NCBI GenBank assembly: GCA_030015575.1
Contig: JASDDO010000016.1
Span: 65,345,396 to 65,409,395, forward strand
Origin: Agapanthus africanus
Taxonomy: Eukaryota > Streptophyta > Magnoliopsida > Asparagales > Amaryllidaceae
Length of the DNA: 64,000 nucleotides
Reading direction: 5' to 3'
Shown here: positions 21,028-32,844 of the stretch, piece by piece
Layout: every line of letters begins with the position of its first letter
How positions within the stretch are numbered: the stretch's first letter is position 1
Translations under genes and position numbers: made by a program
Notes under the pieces: generated by a model
Databases searched by the model: none
What the model saw: the letters and a program-made list of their open reading frames with translations, nothing else
Told to the model about the DNA's origin: nothing

Positions 21028-23077
21028 ACCTTTTTTTTTGAAAATTCGATTCCAGAACATCTTTAGGTTTCTTTTTCTTTGATTAATCACATTAATGAAG
21101 TCCCATCATTTAAATCACCTAAACATCACAGATAAATACGACGTACACTTATGCCATCCGCATTCGCCTCGATGTCCCCTCATGCACCGTTAGGTTAGGT
21201 GACTAACGGCAGAGCGGGGCAGGGCTAGCGCGGGTGTAAAACATAAGTAACGCTTATATAATATATCATATATACTATATACAGTATTTATCACAGAACA
21301 TCAAATGATCACATCACAGATATCACAGCAGAAGAATCATATGAAACATTGGATATACTAGGACGTCCGTGTTTTCCATACGAGCCAGTATAAAAAACGG
21401 ATTCCACGGTCGCGATAAATAGCCAAACCCGCACCCCTAGACCCCTACGAGAGCGGCAAGCAACCCTACCAATTCTAGAGTTAGGAGACCCGGACTCAAC
21501 TCCTCGAGTTGGTCTCCCATTGGACTCCAGAACCAGGTTACTTGTGCCCTCCTCCTTGGGTCTATCCTAGTGCGGAAAAGTAAATAATATACAAAGGTGA
21601 CAACTTCCACAACCTGGAAGTGCCCCAATAAAAGAATATTACATACAAGTTAATTTTACATGAATGAAAATAAAAACTCTCATCTCACATAAAACCTCCG
21701 GCTATTCAAGACGCGACGATCCAATATAACATATCCAGCAACACATAACATCACATGTCATCAACGTAAGTAAATATGCGCATCCCAATTGTCGTTGACA
21801 TATAGCAACGAAACCGGCGATATCATATATTACACTTACGGTCGCAGAAAAGAAAGTGTAAAAGTACAACAGTTGGAATCTGCAAACTCCTTAGACATCG
21901 CATGCCTAACAATTATAAACCCCGCATTTTAGTCTCTATATCGAAAACACTTTTCAATATCAAATCGGGCAATTCAACAAGATTCCCGATAATCTGATCG
22001 AATGCTCGTCGCAAACTTTAGTAGACGGCCACACCCCCGATACCGTCGACGAAGTGCACCAAGGTAGAACACCGCTACCACGAGCACTCGAACGGATGCT
22101 TTCGGCGACGGGGTTCTCCTACACTCACTTGGTCGGGGCTATGGGGTATGGCTGTCTATTAAGTTTACCCGGCGAGTAACCGCGTACGCTACGTGATTAC
22201 GACGGACTTTTGATCGCATTAAAATTCCGTGGCAACCGATCAATTGAGACTAAAGTGCTATGTTTATAACATTCATTTTAGTTATCTCATAACTATTTGT
22301 GAATTCCAAATATTGTATCGCATTCCAGATAAATAGAAAATGTTAAACTTTCCGATCGAACAATCAAACACCCAAGTTTTCAGCTCAACTCTTGAAATAA
22401 GTTTAAAAAACATTCACTTCATGCCACTGTACCAACGGTCCAGCCGTAGAAGGGTCAAGCCAAGGCTTCACATGTGGCACGCCGTACTGCTCCAAACCCG
22501 AAGGTTCAAAGGGCAGTTCAAGACGGTCACATAATCGAGTTAAGGTTTGTTGTCTTCTAGAGGGTCCATCGTGTTACTTGCACTACTTAGAACGTCTTTA
22601 AACTATGGAAAGATCCAACACTTGAAAATTTCCCGGCAGGGAAAAAAATGGGTATTTATATCCGGTCGAACTTTTTAACATATTCAAAAATATCCGGAAA
22701 AACACAGACAAAGTTAAAGATTCCGATCGAATTGTCGAACTCGCAATACAACCTAGAAAACTCAACTCTTGAGCAGACTTTAAAAATTCCCAGAAAATAC
22801 AGGAATCAATATAGGACAAAGCACGTGCCAAGAACCAACTTTTTGGCCGCGGAACCGCCGCACATGCTAGGGTGGGGCCGCGGTTCCGCGGCGCTTTAGT
22901 TGAATTAGGCTCACGTGCTTCACAGTAACTCTTATAATACCATGCTGTATTTTTTGGATATTTTTAATTTGGAAAAATCCACATTTTCAGAAAATGTCCA
23001 GAGAGGGTTAAAAGTTAGGGTTTCGGGGTTCGATCGGATTTCTAACATCGTCTACACTTCGCCTAAAGCTCTAGCTA
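21028..23077 (-). other. CopM2 upstream leader, non-coding
   Basis: About 2 kb between the primer-binding site and the tandem blocks. It holds the paired GC palindrome near the primer-binding site and a segment around 21440-21560 that corresponds to a unit tandemly duplicated in CopP2. A gag gene would be expected here in a copia element, but no frame resembles one. Confidence 0.65.
22847..22891. repeat. Paired GC palindrome in CopM2 leader
   Basis: CCGCGGAACCGCCG (22847-22860) and CCGCGGTTCCGCGG (22878-22891) start 31 bp apart, about 190-230 bp downstream of the primer-binding site. The two units are near reverse complements, so they can either fold singly or pair with each other over about 13 bp. 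Confidence 0.82.
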
Positions 23078-23090
23078 GGCTCTGATACCA
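23078..23090 (-). other. CopM2 primer-binding site (tRNA-iMet)
   Basis: The minus strand reads TGGTATCAGAGCC, one base after the 5' LTR end. This is the standard initiator-Met primer site of plant copia elements. Confidence 0.93.
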
Positions 23091-23091
23091 C

Positions 23092-25289
23092 TGTAAGGTT
23101 CCTAGGCACACTAAGGAGGTTCCACAAGGCATCAACCATGCCAAACAAAAATTTTCCGGTGCCGAGAAACCCTAAACTAGATCGTTAACTAGAGATTAAG
23201 AGAAAAGAAAGCATGTAAACAACATTATTGCTAAGTGAAAAGGGACTACAACCTTTGTAGATCCGCTCCACCATTTCTTTAGATCCGTGTTGACGTCCCT
23301 CCGCTGCGATCATCGGATCCTGGACTCTGGTGATGGTTTCGTCGAAGAAATGATCGGGCTAGGTCATTGACTTCGAGGCCGAAGATGATCTACGTCGAGG
23401 CGACTCAAACTCAAGCTCCATCTTCACTAGGTCAAGAAACTTATGAAGAAAACATCCTCTACTACATGGCAAGTGATAAAGGATGAAGAAATAGGAAGTG
23501 GGTTCACTTTGGATTTGGATTTCTCACATGGAATCATCACTTAGAATTTTTTAGCAAACTTTTTCTTTCTTCATGAAGAAGATGAAGAAGAAGAAAAAGA
23601 AAAAGAATTAATTGAATTGAAAATTCAAGTGATTCTTATCATATAGCAACCATAGGTTAGTCTAACTCATGTAAAGAATAAACAAGGGTTTAGATAATGG
23701 TTAGGTTTGAGAATAGAAACAAAATGGTGAAGCTTCATGAAACTCCAAGAAAAAAACAAAGAAAGCCACCATATTTGTTTTTTCCCAAATAAATAAATGA
23801 ATAAATAAATGAGTAAATCAAACCCTAATCATTAACCTAATCATAGTTTAAATCATACACTAACCCAAGTTTCCATGTATCATCAAACATGATACAATCA
23901 AGTGCACAAAAATATATCATATATACAATGTGCACAAACTAGTGAGAAAATAATCTTAAGTGAACCAATACTAGTTAATGTAAAACAATATATCAAATAT
24001 ATAATTATACATTAAATCACTAAATCAACACTTGATTTAATGATCCGGTCATATCGCATATAACCGACTAATGTCAAGTGTATCAATGTATCGAATCAAC
24101 ACTTGATTCGGTAACCCGGCTATATCTCATACAACCGTCCAATGATACATATCGCGAGAATGGAATACAGTGTCACATACTGGTATTATTCTCGGTCCCG
24201 CACATATCTCATATGCTCTCCTATTTCGTTTCGCTTGAGGCAGGAAACCTCTGCGTAGGACTCTAAAGACTCGTCAATACGCCGACAGCAGGTGATGATC
24301 ATATCAAACACCCACAAGCCGCAAGCGGTCTGCTAAACGTAACGGCCACCTGGGTATTGAGCGATCAGAAGATCAACGAGCAAGCCCGCTCACACTCCTG
24401 TGAATCCAACGAGTAACACTACCGTACAGTCCGGTCTGTTCGTCTGATATGTCGCATATCTTGTCTAGGGGTGGTAAACGTCAGACCCCAATAACTCGAT
24501 AAGTCGTGTCGATATGAGGCTCATAACGGGTCGAGAAATTACTGGTAACACTTACCAGTAAATCCCTAAAGCAGCCTTGGCCACGGACTTCCTGTTATAG
24601 CCAATCGAGCACTACGCAACATCAACTCCCTATACCGGGATAGACGAAACCCCTCCTATCGCTCATTGCCTCCATGTGACTCGGGACTGTACCCAAAAAC
24701 CACCATTTTGCACGCCAACTTGGACGTGGTAAGGTGGAAATCAAAGCATAGTAGGAATCACACAAGACTCTATGACGATCTCGGGTCTTCAGACTAACCT
24801 GCACCGGTGTCACCAGAGAACTGTCATCTGACGTAAGGTATAATACTATCTGGGAGTTCTCGGCGAGTCCGTCCAGTGTACCCAGTCTCCACTGAGCACC
24901 CGTATATTATCTCTGATGTCAAACACCAATGGATATGGGATCATCCATCGCCCATCTATATGGGTCGAGAAGCTATACGCTAGTCTACTCTGGTATATCG
25001 ATGCCCCGTCTCAATACACCCATGACTAGGGACTTTGAAGGATGTACTTATAGACTACCACGTCCCCACTAGTATGATCCGCATCATAGTCCAGGTAGTC
25101 AAGTACACATCCTAAGGGCTTTACCAACATGTAACAGAGAGAAAATCAGTGTGCACGTTAAGGTAAAGAGTAACCAGATAGCATACTATCATATCGAGCA
25201 AGAAAGTCATCCCTATATATGTCCAAGCATCCACTACAATATACATCGTATGTATAGTAATGGCCTCTAGGGCATACATATAACTAACA
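23092..25289 (-). repeat. CopM2 5' LTR
   Basis: This is 2,198 bp, beginning TGTAAGG and ending TAACA on the plus strand. It is collinear with 14896-17047, with extra bases near 23530 and 24115. It serves as promoter in an intact element; I could not place a convincing TATA box. Confidence 0.92.
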
Positions 25290-25869
25290 TGGGTGTGACT
25301 TTTTCCTCATGATCACCACCTTTTCTTATGCTCACCCCATGCTTTTTCTTGTGCTCACCCCCTTGAAAATTCCCACTGCCAATTTGGCCGAGAGCTTTAT
25401 AGAGGCAACCCATCATTTTGGTGAAAAGAGATTGATACATTTTTGCTAAGAAAATCATTAAGCTCATTTTCCCTTCTATCTCCCTTTGAGGCAACTTCAT
25501 TAACTTTCGAGACAGTGTATTCTACACTCAGTCTACAGCAATCTTGGACACGTCGGCTTGCCAACTTCGTGTCCGAGTTGCCTCGGTTCAGAGGTGGGAG
25601 ACCGTAAAAAGACTTCTCGATGTGGTGCCCTTCCGACGAGGAGACCGGAGATCAGTGATGCCGCATGGAGCTTGGGATGGTGGCCGAAGACCGAAGGACA
25701 CGGATCGCTCGGTATAGCCTCTCTACCTTTTCTCTAATTAGCTAGTAGTAGGTTAATGGTCCGATCCGGGATGATAGTCCGCGGTAGCGCCGGTTTCTAG
25801 TTAAAGAAAAGTTTTTGTTTCTGCATTTTGGCCTCGGACAGACGGCCGGGGCGCTACCGTGGTCCTAGA
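25290..25869 (+). repeat. CopP1 copia-type LTR, fragment 3 of 3 (LTR end)
   Basis: This completes the interrupted LTR. The end reads CGTGGTCCTAGA where CopP2 has CGTGGCGCAACA, so the terminus has mutated and the boundary is uncertain by a few bases. Summing the three pieces and the missing start gives close to the 2,123 bp expected for one LTR. The next bases belong to a CopM-type LTR. Confidence 0.85.
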
Positions 25870-27164
25870 AATATATCAAATATATAATTATACATTAAAT
25901 CATTAAATCAACTCTAGATTTAATAATCCGGCTATATCACATATAATCGACTAATATCATATGTAACAACTTATCGAATCAACACTTGATCCAATAACCC
26001 GGCTATATCTCATATAACCGACCAATGTAACAAATCGCGAGAATAGAATATGGTATCTTATATCATATCAATCTCGGTCCTACACATATCACATATGTGA
26101 TCCTGCTCCATTTCTCTTGAGCCAGGAAACATCTGTGTAGGACTCTAAAGACTCGTCAATACGCCAGCAGTAGGTGATGATCATATCAAACACCCCAAAG
26201 CCGCATGCGGTCTACTAAACGTAACGGCTACCCGGGTATTTAGCGATAAGAAGATCAACAAGCAAGCCTGCTCATACTCCTGCGAATCCAATCAGTAACA
26301 CTACCATACAGTCCGGTCTCTTCGTCTGATATGTCGCATATCTCTTCTAGCGGTGGTAAACGTCAGACCCCAGTAACTCGATAAGTCGTGCCGATATGAG
26401 GCTTATAACCGGTTGAGAAACTACTGATAACACATAACGGTATATCTCTGAAGATGCCCTGGCCAGGGACTTCCTGTTATAGCCAATCGAGTATAGCGCA
26501 ACATCAACTCCCAATACCGGGGAGACGAAACCCCTCCTATCGCTCATTGCCTCCATATGACTCGAGACTGTACCCAAAAGCCACCGTTTTGCACGTTCTC
26601 TTGAACGTGGTATGTTGGAAATCAAAGCACAGTAGGAATCACACATGACTTTATGACGATCTCGGGTCTACAGACTAACCTGTACGAGTGTCACAAGAGA
26701 ACTGCCATGAGGTATAATACCATCTGGGAGTTCTCGGCGAGTCTGTCCAATGTACCCAGTCTCCACTGAGTATCCGTATATTGTCTCTGATATCACACAC
26801 CAATGGATATGGGATCATCTATCGCCCATCTACATGGGTCGAGAAGCTATATGCTAGTCTACTCTGGTATTTCGATGCCCTGTCAAGATACACCTACGAC
26901 TAGGAACTTTTGAAGGATATACTTAACGACTACTCTATCCCCACTAGTATGATTTGCATCATAGTCCTGGTAGTCAAGTACTCATCCTAAGGGCTTTATC
27001 AACATGTAACATAGAGACAATCAGAGTACATGTTAAGATAAAGAGCATCCAGATAGCATACTATCATGTCGAGCCAGAAATTCCTCCCTATATATGTCCA
27101 AGCATCCACTACAATATACATCGTATCTACAGTAATGGCCTCTAGGTCATATATATAACTAACA
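25870..27164 (-). repeat. CopM1 3' LTR, right part
   Basis: It aligns to CopM2 LTR positions from about 23990 to 25289. The left part was separated by the CopP1 insertion in an AT-rich run. It ends TAACA before the polypurine tract at 27165-27179. Confidence 0.88.
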
Positions 27165-27179
27165 AACTCCCACTTGCAC

Positions 27180-28520
27180 TAGGGCCATCTGTTGTAGTAT
27201 TCCATACCCAACAATCAGTAGAGGTTGAAGTATCTCATACTCAACCATCCCATAAAAGTCTCTCCTAAGAATAGGCCTTTGTGAGTGGATCCACCGTGTT
27301 CTCCTCTGTGTCTACTCTCCTAACCTCGATCTCCCTGGCGATCATCAATCTCCATGATCAGGTGACACTGCCAAGATGAGACGCTAAAAATAAATGAAAT
27401 TGTTTGCAACGCATACCGAAAATCTATGTTGCCGACCATTAATGACTAGTTCGAACACCATGAGCAGGGTTGAAACCAAGAAGAATATATCTGGATCAAA
27501 GATGGGTCGGGGGTTCCTAGGCCTAAGCCACAACTCCATTGTCACACAATGGTAGGAACGAAGTTCATCTCATGAACTTTTATATATCCAGACTACCTCT
27601 TTGGTAGCATCCTTGGTAGCAATGTATCCAGCCTTTATCATCTAGTTTGCCACGGTATCTAGCTTGGAACACTTCCAACATACTGTTCATTCACTGAGGG
27701 TAAAGACAATGCATGTGACTGACATTCTGTCGACCTTACCACCCTGGAAGCTATCCAGTGATTCTCCTCAGGATCTATTGATACCATCTCACTACACCTG
27801 GTGAGAATCCTAACATCCACTTAGATCTATCTCATTGATCCAAAACCCAGGATTTAGGAGGTATCAGCTTGATCCTATTTGGAGAATCCTTGTGATAAGA
27901 GGAGATTGACCAAGTGTAGCATAGGAAACTCCTTTCCTATCAAGAGTATATCATCCACATACAATGCGAGGATCACCACCATACTCCCTACTACCTTTTT
28001 GTATATACAAGGTTGATCTACCATTTAAATGAAGTCAAACTCTGTGACTACCACATCAAAACAGATGTTCCAACTCCGCGATGCATGCTTTAACCTATAA
28101 AGCAACTTGCACACGTTTCCGCTGCTCCCACTGTCTATGACGCCCTCTGGCTGTGTACTTATAGACGCTCTCTTCTAAATAACTATTTAGAAAAACAGTC
28201 ATGACACCCAACCGCCAGATATCGTAGTCATGGTATATAGCAATGGCAAGTAGGATCCGGATGGTCTTAAGCATAGACACTAGAAAAGGTTTCATCATTA
28301 TCCACACCTGGTCGATGACGAAAACCTTTTGAAACAAGCCTTAGCTTTGAAAGTCTCAATTTTTCCATGTACACCAAGTAATCTTCTCAAGATATACTTG
28401 CTCCTGATGGGGATTTAACCCTTCAGATAATGCAACCAAAGTCCATACTTTGTTGGTGTATACGGATTCCATCTCAGATCGCTTAGCATCCAGCCATTCT
28501 CACAGAGTCCCCACTCCTGA
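27180..28520 (-). pseudogene. CopM1 reverse transcriptase and RNase H remnant
   Basis: The clearest part (28095-28337) reads MLKTIRILLAIAIYHDYDIW and TVFLNSYLEESVY, the middle of a copia reverse transcriptase. A frameshift follows near 28095. YVDD is intact (27950-27961) as LYVDDILLIGKE. TAG (27875-27877), TAA (27854-27856) and TGA (27496-27498) match the shared stops of its relatives. The RNase H part is interrupted by a 105-bp insertion. Confidence 0.85.
27376..27480. mobile_element. Small 105-bp insertion with CCAAG duplication
   Basis: Present only in CopM1. CCAAG at 27371-27375 is repeated at 27476-27480, flanking bases absent from CopM2, CopM3 and CopM4. There are no clear terminal inverted repeats and no match elsewhere in the window. 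A short non-autonomous transposon or repair filler are both possible. Confidence 0.4.
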
Positions 28521-29538
28521 TGGCCTGCTCGTAACTAGTTTGGTCATCATCTCATGATGGAATCCTCTCTCCCACTGTCATAGAGAAAACCGAAATGTCT
28601 CTCAGGTGGATGAGGAACCCTACTAGATCGGTGGAGAGGATGAGGTTCGTCGGGAGCTACTGAATCCTCCGGTTCTACCAAATCATCAGCTGCAGTTTGT
28701 ATAGCTGGAACTCCTTTCGGTTCTACCTCATGACCAGTAATTTTTTTACAAGAAATTTCCTTTCCAAAAGGTGGCATGCTGAGAAACAAAACACCTTTTG
28801 CTCCTCAGTGTGGTAGAAGATATTCCCTTGCAAATGCTTGGGATATCTAACAAACTTCCACAGAACTGACCTTGCCTCGATCTTGTCCGGATCTTGCTTT
28901 TGACATAGGCCGGACAACCCCAAATATTAACTTTCTTAAGAGATGGGCTTGTCACATATCATATCGCATATGGAGTGGTAGGAACCTTATTTGATTGGAA
29001 TCCTGTTCAATAGGTATGCAGCTTCACAAATGCATAACCCCCCAAAAGGAAATAGACAACTCACTAGTACTCATCATAGAGCACACCATATCACATAGGG
29101 TGTGATTGCTCCGCCCCAATATACCAACGTGCTGTGGTGTATTCGGAGGAGTAATGCTGAGAAAGAATCTCATTCTCCTTTAGGATAGTCTAGGAATTCC
29201 GTGCTCAAGTATTCTCCTCCCTGATCACATCAAAGGACATAATACTTATACTCGTTTTGGTTCTCTACTTCTAACTTATATTCATTAAATTTCTCAAAAG
29301 TTTCAGACTTGTGTTTCAACAGGAACATATGTCTGAATCTTAAGAGATCATCAGTGAATGTAATGAAGTACAAAGAACCAGTCCTGGCATGTGTAGAAAA
29401 GGGACCTGCATACATCATCATGTATCAATCCCAAGAGTTCACTAACTCATTCTCTGTTTCTAATAAACGGAGCTATGGTCATCTTATCTTTGTAACATGA
29501 CTGGAAAGTTTCAGAAGATGTAAATTCAAACTGATTTA
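28521..29538 (-). pseudogene. CopM1 integrase remnant
   Basis: The core (29230-29421) reads MYAGPFSTHARTGSLYFITFTDD, keeping the second catalytic-region Asp pair, with HKSETFEKFNEYKLEVENQ. The C-terminal part in two frames (28723-28955) gives WGCPAYVKSKIRT and SVLWKFVRYP, family signatures of copia integrases. The linker ends with a LHRSSRVPHPPERHFGFL stretch, the usual join to reverse transcriptase. Several frameshifts are needed to follow it. Confidence 0.85.
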
Positions 29539-29715
29539 GTGTTTAGCAAAGTCAAAAGGTTACCGCTTTATTCCGACCGACAAGCCGAATGAGAGTTCTC
29601 CAAAACTGTTCTTGACTGCTGCTTTTTTTAGTCCTGCTTTCAGTGTCGGTGATCAAGAAATGAGTTCCTGTTGTCCGATCAAGAAAGATTGAAACATTGC
29701 ACTAACTTCACTTTT
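29539..29715. other. Unexplained 177-bp insertion in CopM1 integrase
   Basis: The other three minus-strand copia copies are collinear across this point, while CopM1 has about 177 extra bases replacing a dozen. No target duplication, inverted terminal repeat or window-internal source was found by eye. Confidence 0.45.
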
Positions 29716-30390
29716 TATGTAACTTCAGCTAGTCGGGTCGCACTGATATGACCTAGTCTACAATGCCTCAAGAAGGATTCGTTCATTTCTGAACTCTTCC
29801 TCTTGTGTGTGTTTTGTACGTTAAGATCTGTAGTTTGATTTAGAACGTATATGCCATTAGATAACATGACTAAACCGATCAAATATAGGAAATGCTCAAA
29901 ACATTATCCAACAATACAAAATTATATCCTTCTTTACTAAATAAAGAGACTAATATGATATAGTATATCAGGTTCGGTATTCAGAATCAATGTATTTGGT
30001 AATACAGGGTGATAACTACCAATATATTTGGCTGCAACACTTGCACCGTTTCCAACTCTTGAAACTTATCACCCATTCCCAGTTCTCTACCTATCTGTAT
30101 GTATCCCATGTAACAGATTACATATGTGGGATCCTGATCTGGTATCTCATACCCAGGACGTAGAGAATTCTGAGAAACAGTTCTCGGTAATGAACACACC
30201 CGAAAATGATGCATCAGCATGCACTTTCTTTGTTTGGGCGGCACGGGGATCCTGGTAATCCCTTCTTTCCTGCTCGGTCTTATAACAGTTATAAGTTGGA
30301 GCAGAACCAACGTCCCCCAGCTCAGTATAACAAGCGGGTTCGGTCAATACATCTGTATTATTATCTTGATTAAGCCGTGACATGGTTGCT
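29716..30390 (-). pseudogene. CopM1 protease and integrase N-terminal remnant
   Basis: An ATG directly follows the candidate splice acceptor and opens an 78-codon stretch (30147-30383), ending STSWV just before the protease active site, which here has a TGA and a Gly-to-Arg change (stop-DTRSGSHIC). A zinc-binding HHCC-type integrase head follows near 29760-29830, as AFLKNESFL-like remains. The acceptor AG is at 30389-30390. Confidence 0.75.
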
Positions 30391-30830
30391 ACCTAGAGTG
30401 AGAAAAAAGAAAACACTCAGCGTATGCTCTTGCAAGATTAGATTGGTTATTAATTTATCTAATCAGGATGGCTCTCACTGTTTTATTCAAACCTTCCTTC
30501 AAACCCAAAAAGGAAAGACTAGCCGGGATTAATTACACCCTACAAGTTCGCCAATCTTTCAGTCAGGCCAGTGCCGGTACATTGAGGGAGGTTCCCCGTG
30601 CTTTCGCACGGACCTAATTAAAATAAACCTCATTTTCCCAGGGGCTTAACCCCGTTGACACCTTTCTAGACACCTACTTGATCAGCTAATTGTAATGTGT
30701 AAAACTCTCCCAGGAGTAACTCTTACTCGCAGTGGGTATCGAGATCCAACTATCACATAGAACATATGCAATCTCATTGCAAATTTCAACACTCGAAATT
30801 CCCAATAATATTTTACCGCTAACCTCTTAT

Positions 30831-31026
30831 GACCTTGATGGAAGCTAACAAACCATAGGCTGCTTGTCAAGTTCAACCCGTCATTTCCTGATTGAATTAA
30901 ACCCACCCATACGACCCTTGACGAAGGCCAACAAAGTCGCACGACTATCCTAACTCAATCGCATCATATGCTTAAGCTGATAAGCAAAAATAGCTACCAC
31001 ACACTATGCCTTGACGAAGGCCAACA
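30831..31026 (-). repeat. CopM1 triple hairpin array
   Basis: Copies two and three read CCTTGACGAAGGCCAA (30916-30931, 31009-31024); copy one (30833-30848) is decayed to CCTTGATGGAAGCTAA. In RNA the apical stem is UUGGC/GUCAA with loop CUUC. The basal stem of copy two keeps 8 pairs, with one G-U of CopM2 replaced by A-U. Confidence 0.68.
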
Positions 31027-31172
31027 AACGTAGCACAAATACTATAAAGTACTTATCTGAAATGACGGAGGGCTACGACAGGTTTTTAAGAAAACCTTTT
31101 GCGTAATGAACTTGATATCGTTATAGAATCGAGTGATTTTTAAAAGGAGTGTTTTTGAGGCCTTTACTAGTT

Positions 31173-31419
31173 TTGCTAAAGAGGTCACTCTCGGTAAAGA
31201 GATCTCGGCTCTTTCCTTATCGAATAAGGTGTATGATATTTCACAAATACCACTATGCAAAGCAAGAACTAGAAGAGCAATAAAAATACAATACCGAGGG
31301 TTATACCATCTGCCAGTTATTGCTAAAGAGGTCACTCCCCGTGAAGGGATCTCCGCTCTTTCCTTATCGAATAAGGTGTTGGATGTTCTACAAGGAACAT
31401 CGCTATACAAAGCAACAAC
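31173..31419 (-). repeat. CopM1 tandem leader blocks, 147-bp offset
   Basis: Units at 31173-31269 and 31320-31419. On the minus strand one frame spans both (31042-31488, 148 codons) and repeats a TLFDKERAEI peptide, raising the possibility that the blocks were once coding. The same frame is broken in the relatives. From 31420 to 31896 the leader continues without a gene until cut by CopM3. Confidence 0.7.
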
Positions 31420-31896
31420 TAGAGCTACCTGTTTTTGAAAATTCGATTCCACAACATCTTTAGGGTTATTTTCTTTCATTAATCTCATTAATGAAGTACC
31501 ATCATTTAAGTTACCTAAACATCACAAATAAATACAACGTACACTTATGCCATCCACATTCGCCTTGATGTCCCCTCGTGCACCGTTAGGTTAGGTAACT
31601 AACGGCAGAGCGGGGCAGGGCTCGCGCGGGTGTAAAACATAAGCAACGTCTATATAATATATCACATATACTATATCCAGTATCTATCTCAACATATACA
31701 GTGATCACATCACAGAATATCGCAGCAGAAAACAATATATTAAATATTAGATATACTAGGATTTCCGAGTTTTAAATTAAGCATGTATAAAACACGGATT
31801 CCACGGTCGTGATGAATAGCCAAACCCACATCCCTAGAGCCCAACGAGAGATGCAAGCAACCCTACCAATTCTAGAGTTGGGAGACCCGGTCTCGA

Positions 31897-32844
31897 TGTA
31901 GGGTTACTAGGCACACTAAGGAGGCTCTACAAGGCATCGACCATGCCGGATTAAAAAAATTTAGATGCCTAAAAACCCGAAGGAAGATCGTTAACTAGAG
32001 ATTAGGCGAAAACTATGGCAAGAAAATCACATTTACACTAAAGGAAAGGGACTACAACCTTTGTAGATCCGGTCCTCCACTTCCAAAGCTCCATGACGAC
32101 GTCCCTTCGCTGCGATCAACCAACTCCCGGACTCTCGGGCGGCTCCATGAAGAAATTGCAACGGGATCGCTTGAAGTCTTCAGTACCGAAGATGATCTAC
32201 GTCGAGGGAATACGGACTCAAGATTCTACCTCACTAACCATAGAATTAGTGAAGCAAACACCCTAAACTAAAGTGCTAGTTTAGTAGAGGATGGTGAGAT
32301 AGGAAGTGGGTACTCTTTAGATTTTGATTTCTCACTTGGATTCATCACTTGATAATTTTCTAGCAAGCTTTTCTTTTTCTTCATGAAGAAGAAGAAGAAG
32401 AAAGAAAGAAAAGAAATCATTTTTCAAAATAGAAAATCAAGTGATGTTTATCATATAGCAACCATGGGTGAGTTAACACATGTAGAGAATAAACTAGGGT
32501 TTAGGTTGATGGTTAGGTTAAGGATAAAACAAAATGGTATGACTTTTCAAAGATGCTAGCATGCTTCATGAAGTTTCTAGCAAAGAAACAAAAAGCCACC
32601 ATTTAGTTTTTCCAAAATAAATAAAATACATAAAACCCTAACCATTAACCTAATCAAGGGTTAAGTGATACACACACCCAAGTTTGCATGTATCATCAAA
32701 CATGATACAAACTTGTGCACAAAAATATATCACATATACAACTTATGCACATCAAGTAAGAAAATCAATCTAAAGTGAACTAATACTAATTAATGTAAAG
32801 TAATATATCAAATATATATATATATATATATATATGTATAATTA
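31897..32844 (-). repeat. CopM3 3' LTR, left part
   Basis: It begins TGTAGGGTTACT. It holds a purine-rich GAAGAA run near 32385-32415 and an expanded AT run (32816-32838) at the point where CopP2 inserted. Removing CopP2 restores a 2,231-bp LTR. Confidence 0.9.
32816..32838. repeat. AT dinucleotide microsatellite
   Basis: About ten TA units inside the CopM3 LTR. The homologous place in CopM2, CopM4 and CopM1 is AT-rich but not expanded. It lies a few bases from the CopP2 insertion point. Confidence 0.9.

Larger units (their letters stand above)
14896..25289 (-). mobile_element. CopM2: degenerate Ty1/copia LTR retrotransposon, complete ends
   Basis: This 10,394-bp element has LTRs of 2,152 bp (14896-17047) and 2,198 bp (23092-25289) and a perfect TGGGT duplication (14891-14895, 25290-25294). 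The primer-binding site is tRNA-iMet type. The interior holds, in transcription order, a leader of about 3 kb, a protease, integrase, reverse transcriptase and RNase H remnant, then the polypurine tract: the copia gene order. No gag is recognisable. Stops and frameshifts disable all domains. LTRs differ by about 6% over the first 290 bp compared by eye, plus several indels, so it is older than CopP2 or Gyp2. Confidence 0.93.
25870..31896 (-). mobile_element. CopM1: oldest copia host element, both ends missing
   Basis: The visible part is the right 1.3 kb of the 3' LTR, the polypurine tract, RNase H, reverse transcriptase, integrase and protease remnants and part of the leader. The left end of the LTR should lie before the window, beyond CopP1. 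The interior stops in the leader at 31896, where CopM3 inserted, and should resume beyond the window. It carries two extra insertions (27376-27480 and about 29539-29715) that its relatives lack, fitting its greater age. Confidence 0.85.

Noticed and set aside
21437..21628. Small minus-strand frame in the CopM2 leader as a gag remnant
   Set aside because: The translation has no capsid or zinc-knuckle signature and the region corresponds to the repeat unit duplicated in CopP2.
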